64,000 bases of DNA from Aestuariibaculum sp. M13 (lineage in GTDB: Bacteria > Bacteroidota > Bacteroidia > Flavobacteriales > Flavobacteriaceae): NCBI RefSeq assembly GCF_024723255.1, contig NZ_JANIAC010000002.1:620001-684000 (forward strand), given 5' to 3'. Within the stretch, counting starts at the first letter, position 1; each line of letters starts with the position of its first letter. This document shows, in pieces, positions 1 to 7,665 of this stretch. A program made the position numbers and the translations under genes. The notes below the pieces were generated by a model, which had not been told where the DNA came from, made no database searches, and saw nothing but the letters and a program-made list of their open reading frames with translations.

Positions 1-420
1 CACTTCTTCCTTTTCATTTAAAGTTTCAATTTTAAGTAATCCACTTAAAAAACAAGCATCACTTGCCAATTTACTACCTTTTCCATGATCAATATGTCTA
101 TCGTCAATAGCATTGCAGATTACAATATCTGGCTGGTATTTTCTAATTTTTGAAATTAAGGCCAACTGATGCGCCTTATCATTTACAAAAAAGCCATCCG
201 CAAACCTCATATTCTCTCGTACCAGGACATTAAGAATTTCTGCGGCAGCTAAAGCCTCCTCGTCTCTTGTTTCAGCAGTACCACGAGTCCCTAATTCCCC
301 TCGAGTTAAATCTATAATACCAACTTTTTTTCCGTTAGCTACCTCTTTTGCTATGGTCGCACCGCATCCTAACTCAACATCATCTGGATGGGCCCCAATA
401 GCAAGTATGTCTAATTTCAT
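1..420 (-). CDS. bshB1: Bacillithiol biosynthesis deacetylase BshB1 (3' part outside window)
   Basis: PIG-L/LmbE-family zinc deacetylase. The family member BshB1 removes the acetyl group from N-acetylglucosaminyl-malate during synthesis of the thiol bacillithiol in the cytoplasm. Reading the minus strand from ATG at 420 gives 140 residues with no stop, so the C-terminus is cut by the window edge. The N-terminus MKLDILAIGAHPDDVELGCG carries the AHPDD zinc motif (residues 10-14), followed by LTRGELGTRGTAETR and later DDRHIDHGKGS with the further metal-site histidines. These motifs are the BshB1 signature within the family. It is divergent from the transporter at 776. There is no signal peptide, unlike the large PIG-L protein at 16317. 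Confidence 0.9.
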   Translation of the reverse strand, partial: MKLDILAIGAHPDDVELGCGATIAKEVANGKKVGIIDLTRGELGTRGTAETRDEEALAAAEILNVLVRENMRFADGFFVNDKAHQLALISKIRKYQPDIVICNAIDDRHIDHGKGSKLASDACFLSGLLKIETLNEKEEV

Positions 421-775
421 ATGCTATAATTTTTATTAAAAAGAACCTGATTTCCCTTACCAATAAGTTACTTATTCCTGAAAAATTTTTAATTTTTATC
501 AAAAAAACAAAAAAGCTTACAAACAATTAACTGTGATAATCTTTTAAATCCATAAAAAACAGAATTACTACCACGTTTTCGCTTACGTTTTTACTACAAT
601 TTTACTATTAAAACTTCTAATAATTGAAAAAATAACACTTAATAAAAAGTATGACTTTAGTCATAATTATTAGTACCTCTGTACAGTAATTTTAACAAAG
701 AATTAAGAACCAAACCAGATAAAGCCTACCTTTAAGGAAAATGGTTATTGTAAAATTAATAAACAAATATTAGAT
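421..775. other. Divergent intergenic region with two palindromes
   Basis: This 355-base AT-rich region separates bshB1 (minus) from the SLC13 transporter (plus) and should hold both promoters. I found no convincing open reading frame or RNA gene. Two short perfect palindromes are visible: TATGACTTTAGTCATA at 650-665 and CTGTACAG at 679-686. They lie 110 and 90 bases upstream of the transporter start and could be operator sites. No clear TAnnTTTG element could be placed with confidence. Confidence 0.5.
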
Positions 776-2617
776 ATGATCTATTTAATGCTCTTCATTT
801 TAGCTGCAACTATTGCCCTTTTCATTTGGGGAAAATTCACTCCTGATATCGTTGCCCTAATCTCAATGTTAGCCTTATTTTTAACTGGAATTTTAGATGC
901 CACTGAAACATTAAGCGGATTTAGTAATCCTACGGTTATTATGATTGCCGCCCTCTTTATTGTAGGCGAAGGTATTGCCCAAACCGGATGGACAGCTATG
1001 GCGGGTAAAAAGTTTGTAGAATGGGCGGGCAAAAGTGTTCCTAAACTTCTTGTAATCATCACATTGGGAGCAGGAATATTATCCGGTTTTGTTAGTAACA
1101 CCGGTACTGTAGCAACACTAACTCCTTTAACCATATCATCAGCCTGGAGCATTGGTACGCTACCTTCAAAAATGCTTATGCCTGTTGCTTTCGGTTCAAA
1201 TACAGGAGGACTTTTAACTTTAACAGGAACGCCTCCTAATATTATTGCAAGTAATGCTTTAGTGGAATCAGGTTTCGAAGGCTTTTCATTCTTTGAATTT
1301 GCTTTAATTGGTATTCCTCTGTTAATTGTCTGCCTACTTTACTTCAGATATATAGGGTATAAATTATTACCGAATAACAAAACAAACAACAAACCTGTAA
1401 ATATAGAATCTACCCTTCACAACTGGATTGAGGCCTATAAGGTACATGATGACTACTACAGACTACGTATTCGCTCCATATCTCCTCTTATTAACACTAA
1501 AATGGAAGAATGGCAGTTTGAAAAAGAATATAATGTTAATATTATTCGAATTAAACGCAGACATCCTAATGTGTTAAAAGGTATTAATAGTTTTATTGAA
1601 TTTCCTAATCCTCAAACCGAATTATACTATCACGATATCATTACGGTTAAAGGAAGTACAGAAGCCATTAATAAATTAATGATTAGCTTCAGACTTGGTT
1701 TATTACCACTGGAACCTATTACAGACGAGTTAAAACACAACTTGATTAATCAGGAAGTTGGTATGACCGAAGTTATTGTAAATCCTAATTCTATGTTAGT
1801 AGGTAGAAAATACAAATTAGGAGACTACTTTAAAAGATATGGTATTCAGCTTTTAGCAGCTTCACGAAATAATAAACCTCTTCAAGATAAAGACATTGTG
1901 GTAAAAGCCGGAGATGCCTTTTTATTACGAGGAACCTGGGAAGCCATTGATGATCTTAAAAAACAACACGAACACCTTGTTATTATTGGTAGTCCTGAAG
2001 GTATGGCTAAAAACGTCGAGAACTTAAACTTTAAATCTTATATCGCTTTAGGCACCTTAATATTCATGATTTTATTAATGGTATTTAAAGTAGTACCTGG
2101 ATCTATTGCTGCATTAATTAGTGCAGGTATCGTTTTACTAACAGGTTGCGTACCTATTTCAAAAGCATACAAAGGTATAAGCTGGACTAGTGTTGTGATG
2201 ATTGCCGCCATGATACCAATGGGTATTGCGTTACAAAAAACAGGAACAGCTCAATTAATTGCTAACGGATTGGTAGAACATTTAGGAGGCATTCACCCTA
2301 TTGTACTTTTAGGTGGTATATTTTTACTTACCACAACGTTTAGTCAAGTTATTAATAATTCAGCTACAGCGGTTTTAATGGCGCCAATTGCCATGCTGGC
2401 CGCAAGCTCATTAAATTTAGATCCGCATCCGTTTATGATTGTCATTGCAATTAGTGCTTCAACAGCCTTTTTAACCCCGATAGGCACCACAACAAATGCC
2501 ATGGTTATGACAGCCGGAGGATATAAGTTTATGGATTATTTTAAAGTAGGTGCCCCCCTATTACTCCTGCTATTTATATTAACATTATTATTAGTGCCTG
2601 TAATATGGCCATTATAA
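776..2617 (+). CDS. SLC13/DASS-family transporter with two central TrkA-C (RCK_C) domains
   Basis: Inner-membrane permease of 613 residues, about the usual length for the SLC13-with-TrkA-C type. Hydrophobic segments fill residues 1-190 and 410-613. Between them lies a soluble insert (about 205-390) with two TrkA-C-like modules, each ending in a ...DAFLLRGTWEAIDDL-type strand-helix. The paired SNTGTVATLTP (about 107-117) and NNSATAVLMAP (about 525-535) stretches are the repeated helical-hairpin substrate and ion sites of the family, and GTPPN (about 152-156) is typical. Related members carry dicarboxylates, sulfate or other anions with Na+; the substrate is not readable here. It lies 30 bases upstream of pckA in the same direction, so a C4-dicarboxylate is a reasonable guess only. 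Confidence 0.85.
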   Translation: MIYLMLFILAATIALFIWGKFTPDIVALISMLALFLTGILDATETLSGFSNPTVIMIAALFIVGEGIAQTGWTAMAGKKFVEWAGKSVPKLLVIITLGAGILSGFVSNTGTVATLTPLTISSAWSIGTLPSKMLMPVAFGSNTGGLLTLTGTPPNIIASNALVESGFEGFSFFEFALIGIPLLIVCLLYFRYIGYKLLPNNKTNNKPVNIESTLHNWIEAYKVHDDYYRLRIRSISPLINTKMEEWQFEKEYNVNIIRIKRRHPNVLKGINSFIEFPNPQTELYYHDIITVKGSTEAINKLMISFRLGLLPLEPITDELKHNLINQEVGMTEVIVNPNSMLVGRKYKLGDYFKRYGIQLLAASRNNKPLQDKDIVVKAGDAFLLRGTWEAIDDLKKQHEHLVIIGSPEGMAKNVENLNFKSYIALGTLIFMILLMVFKVVPGSIAALISAGIVLLTGCVPISKAYKGISWTSVVMIAAMIPMGIALQKTGTAQLIANGLVEHLGGIHPIVLLGGIFLLTTTFSQVINNSATAVLMAPIAMLAASSLNLDPHPFMIVIAISASTAFLTPIGTTTNAMVMTAGGYKFMDYFKVGAPLLLLLFILTLLLVPVIWPL

Positions 2618-2647
2618 TATTATCAAAACATTTAAAACCAATTACAA

Positions 2648-4279
2648 ATGGAAGACTCAGCAACTATTGAAGTTCATGCTAGCTTAGAGCAGTATGGCTT
2701 AAAAGATGTCAATGTACATTGGAACCTACCACCAGAAGAGCTTCAACGTATCACTGTTGAAAACAAAATGGGAAAAGAAACCGCTAATGGCACCCTAGCC
2801 GTTAATACTGGAAAATTTACTGGACGCTCGCCGCAAGATCGTTTTATAGTAAGAGACAGCTATACCGATAAAAAGGTATGGTGGGGAAAAACCAACAAGC
2901 CAGTTTCTACTGAAAACTTTAACAGTTTAAAACATGAAGTCATTCAATATCTTTCTGGAAAAGAAATTTATGCTCGGGATGCCTTCGCTTGCGCGGAACC
3001 AGAATTTAAAACAAAAATTCGCGCCATAACCGAACTACCCTGGTCAAACCTGTTTATCTATAATATGTTTTTACGCCCAAGTGCAAAAGAACTTGAAAAC
3101 TTCGAAGAAGACTGGTTAATCTTATGTGCTCCGGGTTATGTTTGCCCAGATCCTGAAGCTTATGGCATTCGTCAAGGGAATTTTTCAATCATCAATTTTA
3201 GTCAAAGAGTAGCGTTAATTGGAGGTTCGGCTTATACCGGAGAAATGAAAAAAGGTATTTTCTCTGCTCTTAATTTAATTTTACCGGTGGAGCGAAATGT
3301 ACTCCCAATGCACTGCTCTGCCAATGTCGGGAAAAAAGGTGACACTGCTATTTTCTTCGGTTTATCGGGCACAGGAAAAACCACGCTTTCGGCAGATCCT
3401 GAAAGAAAACTTATTGGTGATGACGAGCATGGTTGGACAGAAGACAATGTTATCTTTAACTTTGAAGGCGGATGCTACGCTAAGGTTATCGATTTAAGCG
3501 AGGAAAAAGAACCTGATATTTATAGAGCAGTAAGACCTGGTGCTATGCTCGAAAATGTTGTTTTTAAAAATAATGGAGAGGTAGATTATTTGGATAGCTC
3601 TATTACACAGAATACACGTGTAAGCTACCCTATTTATCATATTGATAATATTCAGGAAACACTTTATGCTAATAATCCTAAAAATATCTTTTTCTTAACC
3701 TGCGATGCTTTTGGTGTATTACCACCGGTATCCAAATTAACTCCTGGCCAGGCAGCTTATCACTTTATTTCTGGATACACCGCAAAAGTTGCCGGAACAG
3801 AGGCTGGAATTACTGAACCTGTACCGTCATTTTCTGCATGTTTCGGTGAACCGTTCATGCCTTTACACCCAACTATATATGGAGAAATGCTGAGTGATAA
3901 AATGCAGGAAGCTGGTGTTAATGTGTGGTTAATTAATACCGGTTGGAGTGCCGGACCATACGGTATAGGATCTCGTATAAAACTAAAATATACCAGAGCT
4001 ATGATTACTGCGATTCTTAACGGAGATTTAGATAACGTAGATTATGAACAAAACCCAATTTTTGGTTTATTCATGCCGAAATATTGTCCCGGCGTACCAT
4101 CAGAAATACTTGACCCAATGAATACCTGGTTGCAAAAAGGAGCCTATATAGGAAAAGCTATTCAGTTAGCACATTCCTTTCACCTAAACTTTGAAAAATT
4201 CGCCCTTCAGGCCTCAAAACAAATAATGGAAGGTGGTCCATTAATTGACGAACACCACCACTTAGAAGAACATATTTAA
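2648..4279 (+). CDS. pckA: Phosphoenolpyruvate carboxykinase (ATP)
   Basis: Converts oxaloacetate and ATP to phosphoenolpyruvate, CO2 and ADP, the first step of gluconeogenesis, in the cytosol. At 543 residues it has the normal length of the ATP-dependent enzyme. Visible motifs are TGRSPQDRF near the N-terminus (substrate binding), MHCSANVGKKGDTAIFFGLS with the P-loop GLSGTGKTTLSADP directly after (about 238-251), and the kinase-2 metal motif IGDDEHGW. It probably forms a two-gene unit with the SLC13 transporter 30 bases upstream and ends at a strong terminator (4300-4348). Being next to a possible dicarboxylate carrier fits growth on C4 acids or amino acids. Confidence 0.96.
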   Translation: MEDSATIEVHASLEQYGLKDVNVHWNLPPEELQRITVENKMGKETANGTLAVNTGKFTGRSPQDRFIVRDSYTDKKVWWGKTNKPVSTENFNSLKHEVIQYLSGKEIYARDAFACAEPEFKTKIRAITELPWSNLFIYNMFLRPSAKELENFEEDWLILCAPGYVCPDPEAYGIRQGNFSIINFSQRVALIGGSAYTGEMKKGIFSALNLILPVERNVLPMHCSANVGKKGDTAIFFGLSGTGKTTLSADPERKLIGDDEHGWTEDNVIFNFEGGCYAKVIDLSEEKEPDIYRAVRPGAMLENVVFKNNGEVDYLDSSITQNTRVSYPIYHIDNIQETLYANNPKNIFFLTCDAFGVLPPVSKLTPGQAAYHFISGYTAKVAGTEAGITEPVPSFSACFGEPFMPLHPTIYGEMLSDKMQEAGVNVWLINTGWSAGPYGIGSRIKLKYTRAMITAILNGDLDNVDYEQNPIFGLFMPKYCPGVPSEILDPMNTWLQKGAYIGKAIQLAHSFHLNFEKFALQASKQIMEGGPLIDEHHHLEEHI

Positions 4280-4299
4280 TAGTTGTTTTTTTTATTGGA

Positions 4300-4348
4300 A
4301 CTGTACAGGAAACTTAAATTGGTCGTTTCCTGTACAGTATTTTTTTTC
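4300..4348 (+). terminator. Rho-independent terminator of pckA
   Basis: A perfect 14-base-pair stem has arms ACTGTACAGGAAAC at 4300-4313 and GTTTCCTGTACAGT at 4325-4338. The loop is 11 bases and a run of eight T starts at 4340. It lies 21 bases after the pckA stop and 18 bases before the end of the convergent RuBisCO-like gene. The T-run is only on the plus-strand side, so it terminates the SLC13-pckA transcript. Confidence 0.9.
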
Positions 4349-4365
4349 TTAATAATTAAAAAGGG

Positions 4366-5646
4366 TTAACCTTCATTAACACTCACTTTATTTAATAACT
4401 CCTTATTTCCAAATTTCAATACAGATTCTCTAAATTCCTTATAATCGTTTGCTGTTTCCTCCAAAGTCATTCCGTTAACCGCTGCATTCCAAGCCTGTTT
4501 GACAGACAAAACTCCAGCCTCAATTCCTGAGGAATGTCCAAATATAGCATCTCCAGCCATATACAATAAGTCGGTAGACTTTATACGTTTATAAGTTTCA
4601 AACGCCTGACCTCCCCATTGCTCTGAAGATACCACTGGTAAAACCGCTTCGCTGTTCAAAAAGGGTTTAAGACACGATTTTATAGAGCGCACGGCCGAAT
4701 CATTCGACTCCCAAAATCCATTATCAATTCCATTAACATACATTTGGTCTATACCTGCTAATCTGGCAATTTTATCATAGGCCGGGAAGTTTATTCCCAA
4801 ATAAGGATGTCGATTAAACATTCCCCAACCGTTTCGATGTGCATGAATGGACAAACCTCCCCAGTTACAAACTTGCTTGGTCGCTGTCCAGCCAACACTA
4901 TTTACACTTAGCATCGCACAATTTCCTCCTGCATTTACAACCGTTTCATAATTAGACTGCATTGTTCTAATATCTCCTGTGATATTGAATCCGTACATAA
5001 TTTTCTTTCCTGTCTTATCGGCATGAGCGTTAATAACATTCATCACTTTTTCAACACGCTCAGCAAATGGAGAGTTAGATGATGATGTTAAAAGCTCATC
5101 ATCTTTAATAAAATCAATTCCGGCTTCTGCCAATTGCTTTACCAAAAAGGCCGTATGTTCTGGTGTTACGCCTAAACTTGGTTTAATAGCAGCTCCTATC
5201 ATAGGGCGTTTTAGGCCTACACCAGCCAAAGCTTTTGTTCCGCGCATCCCAAATTTTGGTCCTCTAAAGTGCTGCCTATAAGAATTAGGCACTTCAAAAT
5301 CATCTAATTTAAGTCCTGTAAATTGTCTTGATTCATATAGACTTCCAAGAAGTGTAGTCATTAATGCCGGAATATTATATCCAAAATTCCCAACAGGCCA
5401 AGACACAATAACTTTAGCGCGTTTAAACAATGTACCTGCAGTAAAATCTCCAGGAATACTTGGTATTGAAACTTCATCTAACAGTTCAATATGTTCAACT
5501 TGCGCAGCTAAATGTTTCTTAAGTTCTTCTGCTTCTTTCGGAACAAATAATAAAGTTTCTTTTAATGGTTCACCCGCCAAAACTGCGGCTGCTTGTTCTA
5601 CCTCATAGGGTGTTTCTATAAGGTAGGTTGCGAAAATTCTTTCCAT
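4366..5646 (-). CDS. RuBisCO-like protein (form IV type, RuBisCO large-subunit superfamily)
   Basis: A protein of 426 residues with the fold of the RuBisCO large chain. Recognisable elements are AAIKPSLGVTPE (152-163, aligning with the Lys175 region), DFIKDDE (178-184, the carbamylated-Lys/metal site Lys-Asp-Asp-Glu, intact), IHAHRNGWGMF (267-277, His-His-Arg region) and FGHSSGI near 369-375. Residues needed for carboxylation are absent: Lys177 aligns with Ser157, and loop-6 Lys334 aligns with Phe311 in NGIDNGFWES. It is therefore a metal-dependent enolase, isomerase or decarboxylase-like enzyme of unknown substrate rather than a CO2-fixing enzyme. It is convergent with pckA, and no phosphoribulokinase is visible. 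Members of such families act in methionine salvage or apiose-type sugar acid catabolism, but nothing nearby fixes the role. Confidence 0.85.
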   Translation of the reverse strand: MERIFATYLIETPYEVEQAAAVLAGEPLKETLLFVPKEAEELKKHLAAQVEHIELLDEVSIPSIPGDFTAGTLFKRAKVIVSWPVGNFGYNIPALMTTLLGSLYESRQFTGLKLDDFEVPNSYRQHFRGPKFGMRGTKALAGVGLKRPMIGAAIKPSLGVTPEHTAFLVKQLAEAGIDFIKDDELLTSSSNSPFAERVEKVMNVINAHADKTGKKIMYGFNITGDIRTMQSNYETVVNAGGNCAMLSVNSVGWTATKQVCNWGGLSIHAHRNGWGMFNRHPYLGINFPAYDKIARLAGIDQMYVNGIDNGFWESNDSAVRSIKSCLKPFLNSEAVLPVVSSEQWGGQAFETYKRIKSTDLLYMAGDAIFGHSSGIEAGVLSVKQAWNAAVNGMTLEETANDYKEFRESVLKFGNKELLNKVSVNEG

Positions 5647-5796
5647 TTTAAATAATCAGCTATCAATTAATTTAATTAGGGTTGTAGGTAAAATTGGCGC
5701 AAATTTTTGTTAATACTATCCTGCTGTAACCTGTTTCGAAATCGGTCGTTAGCAAATTCTATAAAAGATACGCATTTTTAGTCATCTATCATAGTA

Positions 5797-5804
5797 TATC
5801 TTTA
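5797..5804 (+). promoter_or_regulatory. Possible -7 element for the HAD phosphatase gene
   Basis: TATCTTTA resembles the Bacteroidota -7 consensus TAnnTTTG, with the last base deviating. It ends 17 bases before the ATG at 5822. No clear -33 TTTG was seen at the expected distance, so this is a weak call. Confidence 0.3.
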
Positions 5805-5821
5805 TATTAGCGCAAAAAACG

Positions 5822-6478
5822 ATGTTAAAGGCTGTAATTTTTGATATGGATGGTGTTATAATTGATAGTGAACCCCTACACTACAAGGCTTACCATAAAA
5901 TGTTTGAAGATGTAAAGGTTGATGTTTCTCCTGAACTTTATGAATCCTTTACCGGAAAATCCACCCTTAATGTCTGCAAACAGGTATGTGATACTTTTAA
6001 TTTAAATGAAACACCAGAAACTTTAGTTAGCATAAAAAGGAAACATTACGAATATATTTTCGATAACGATAAAGACTTCGATTTAATCGATGGCGTTTTG
6101 AATCTGATAAAAGATTATCACGCTAACGGACTGACTTTGGTTCTTGGTTCTTCGGCTTCCATGCCTAATATCGAGCGTATTTTTAAACGTTTTGATTTGA
6201 ACCAATATTTCAAAGCGAAATTAAGCGGTGCCGATTTAAAAGCTTCTAAACCGCATCCTGAAATTTTTATTAAAGCTACCGAAGCTTCAGGATTTCAAGC
6301 TCACGAATGTATGGTTATTGAAGATTCTACAAATGGTATTGAAGCCGCTAAAGGGGCAGGTATTTTCTGTACAGGTTACGACAGTAAGCATTCCAAAAAT
6401 CAGGATTACAGTAAAGCCGATTTAGTCGTAAAGTGCTTTAGTGAAATTCCTTATGATCGGGTAAAAACCTTAATTTAG
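5822..6478 (+). CDS. HAD-superfamily hydrolase, beta-phosphoglucomutase-like (subfamily IA)
   Basis: Cytosolic 218-residue HAD phosphatase or phosphomutase. Motif I is FDMDGVIIDSEP with the nucleophile Asp8 and acid/base Asp10. A four-helix cap follows. Motif II is the VLGSSAS stretch (about 106-112). Motif III is the Lys in LKASKPHPEIF. Motif IV is VIEDSTNGIEAAKGAG, which binds Mg2+. The IA family covers beta-phosphoglucomutases, phosphoglycolate phosphatases and sugar-phosphate phosphatases, and the substrate cannot be told from sequence. Its last nine bases overlap the end of the convergent DM13 gene, so the two transcripts must be antisense at their 3' ends. Confidence 0.85.
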   Translation: MLKAVIFDMDGVIIDSEPLHYKAYHKMFEDVKVDVSPELYESFTGKSTLNVCKQVCDTFNLNETPETLVSIKRKHYEYIFDNDKDFDLIDGVLNLIKDYHANGLTLVLGSSASMPNIERIFKRFDLNQYFKAKLSGADLKASKPHPEIFIKATEASGFQAHECMVIEDSTNGIEAAKGAGIFCTGYDSKHSKNQDYSKADLVVKCFSEIPYDRVKTLI

Positions 6479-6892
6479 TACCGCATAACCAAAGTTTACT
6501 GAAAAAGGAACACACCATATGATAACATGATTGTATTGATTATAGTCTATATTATCAGGTAAGTTATATTCGTAATTTCCTTCAGTACCTTTTAAAGCAC
6601 CTAATGAAACATAACTGGACGCCGATGTATCTGTTGCAAGATACACTTCTAAACCCGGTCCAGAGTCAGTTTTAAAATCACTAAAGGATACTATTTTTTT
6701 ATCTTTATCAATAGTTACCTTTCCTGAAGTAGGATGAGCACTAGAAATAAAATTTCCAGAGTAAGCAACTTCGACTGAAGACATCTCCTCCATTTCCATA
6801 TTTTCTTCTGATAACATTTCAGAATCATCGGAAGTTGAACAAGACATAATTAACAATAATAAAATAAAACCAAACAAATAAGGACGTTTCAT
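6470..6892 (-). CDS. DM13-domain lipoprotein
   Basis: A 140-residue secreted lipoprotein. The N-terminal signal MKRPYLFGFILLLLIMSCS has a lipobox ending at Cys18, followed by an acidic linker of Ser, Glu and Met. Residues about 45-140 form a DM13 domain (YSGNFISSAHPTSGKVTI, later LEVYLATD and HVIIWCVPFSVNFGYAVL), with the single conserved Cys in IIWC. DM13 domains are proposed to take part in electron transfer or redox reactions at the cell surface, but this is not proven. It is the last gene of an apparent mscL-56 aa-DM13 run on the minus strand. It tail-overlaps the HAD gene by nine bases. Confidence 0.82.
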   Translation of the reverse strand: MKRPYLFGFILLLLIMSCSTSDDSEMLSEENMEMEEMSSVEVAYSGNFISSAHPTSGKVTIDKDKKIVSFSDFKTDSGPGLEVYLATDTSASSYVSLGALKGTEGNYEYNLPDNIDYNQYNHVIIWCVPFSVNFGYAVLN

Positions 6893-6942
6893 AACAATCA
6901 GTTTTAGTTAGTTCCTTAATTGGTCGAAATTAATTTAGAAGT

Positions 6943-7113
6943 TTACACCTCATCATTACCATCATCTTTACTTTCTTTAATTTTTTGCTTCAAAGCTTTA
7001 AGGCGCTCTTTTCGTAATTCAGCTTCCTTACGTTTTTTATTCTTTTTCTGGTCAACCAATCTGGAATGTTTGGCTTTATTTTTCGTGTTTTTATCCCGAC
7101 CTGTTTTTGCCAT
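6943..7113 (-). CDS. Small highly basic protein, 56 residues
   Basis: An ATG at 7113 opens a 56-codon frame ending at TAA 6943-6945, starting MAKTGRDKNTKNKAKHSRLV and ending in the acidic tail KESKDDGNDEV. More than a third of residues are Lys or Arg, and residues 20-49 should form one charged helix. The start lies two bases after the mscL stop, which argues for translation from the same mRNA and against a chance frame. No function can be assigned. The composition resembles small nucleic-acid or ribosome-associated proteins, which is only a guess. Confidence 0.65.
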   Translation of the reverse strand: MAKTGRDKNTKNKAKHSRLVDQKKNKKRKEAELRKERLKALKQKIKESKDDGNDEV

Positions 7114-7115
7114 GC

Positions 7116-7562
7116 TTATTTATTAGATTTTATTAAATTATTCTGCTCTTCCATCAACTTTGTAAGCTTTGCTAATAGCTCAATATCTTTAGGTGTAGTG
7201 ACTGTTTCATCTTCGACATCCTGCGATTTGTTTCGAAGGCGATTCATAAACTTTACAACAATGAATATAGTAAACGACACAATTAAAAAATCTATTAATG
7301 TTTCTCCAAGAATCCCATAACCTATAGCCACTTCATCAGTTACAATTTTCCCTGATGTATCTAAAACCGCTTCTTTTAAAATGATGCGCTTATCGTGAAA
7401 ATTCACGCCATTGGTTAATAACGACAATGGTGGTAAAAATACTTGTTTCACTAATACATCAATAATTTTATTGAAAGCTGCCCCGATAATAATTCCGACA
7501 GCCATATCCATCATATTACCTTTAACGGCAAACTCTTTAAATTCTACAAATAACTTCTTCAT
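7116..7562 (-). CDS. mscL: Large-conductance mechanosensitive channel MscL
   Basis: Homopentameric inner-membrane safety valve that opens on hypo-osmotic shock. The 148 residues start MKKLFVEFKEFAVKGNMMDM, with the amphipathic N-terminal helix followed by TM1 VGIIIGAAFNKIIDVLV (about 23-39), which contains the pore-lining Gly/Ala pattern. A periplasmic loop follows, then TM2 about 88-110 and a charged C-terminal helix bundle (LAKLTKLMEEQN). The length is normal. It is followed after two bases by the small basic gene. The gene upstream (ccsBA) ends at its own terminator, so mscL probably starts a new transcript. Confidence 0.95.
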   Translation of the reverse strand: MKKLFVEFKEFAVKGNMMDMAVGIIIGAAFNKIIDVLVKQVFLPPLSLLTNGVNFHDKRIILKEAVLDTSGKIVTDEVAIGYGILGETLIDFLIVSFTIFIVVKFMNRLRNKSQDVEDETVTTPKDIELLAKLTKLMEEQNNLIKSNK

Positions 7563-7603
7563 AAGTTCACATTTTAAATATTACGTTAACTTTAAAACTA
7601 AAA

Positions 7604-7637
7604 AATCTTGCTAACATAAAAGCACGTTAGCAAGATT
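7604..7637 (-). terminator. Terminator after ccsBA
   Basis: A perfect 12-base-pair inverted repeat has arms AATCTTGCTAAC (7604-7615) and GTTAGCAAGATT (7626-7637) and a 10-base loop. Read on the minus strand, the hairpin begins 29 bases after the ccsBA stop and is followed by a T-rich stretch (complement of 7593-7603). It separates ccsBA from mscL. Confidence 0.8.
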
Positions 7638-7665
7638 AATAACTTATAAATTGGTTTTAAAACCT

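Noticed and set aside
421-775. tRNA or small RNA gene in the first long gap
   Set aside because: No cloverleaf or GC-rich folded stretch was seen; only short palindromes.
781-1152. Reading frame on the minus strand inside the SLC13 gene
   Set aside because: It is a shadow of a clear transporter gene with low-complexity, non-family sequence; similar shadows inside pckA, SusC and the glycosidase genes were dropped too.
4366-5646. A carbon-fixing RuBisCO suggesting autotrophy
   Set aside because: Key lysines are replaced and no phosphoribulokinase or Calvin-cycle partner is visible, so it is a RuBisCO-like protein.
7066-7320. Plus-strand frame over mscL and the basic microprotein gene
   Set aside because: It runs through two well-supported genes on the other strand and lacks any family feature.
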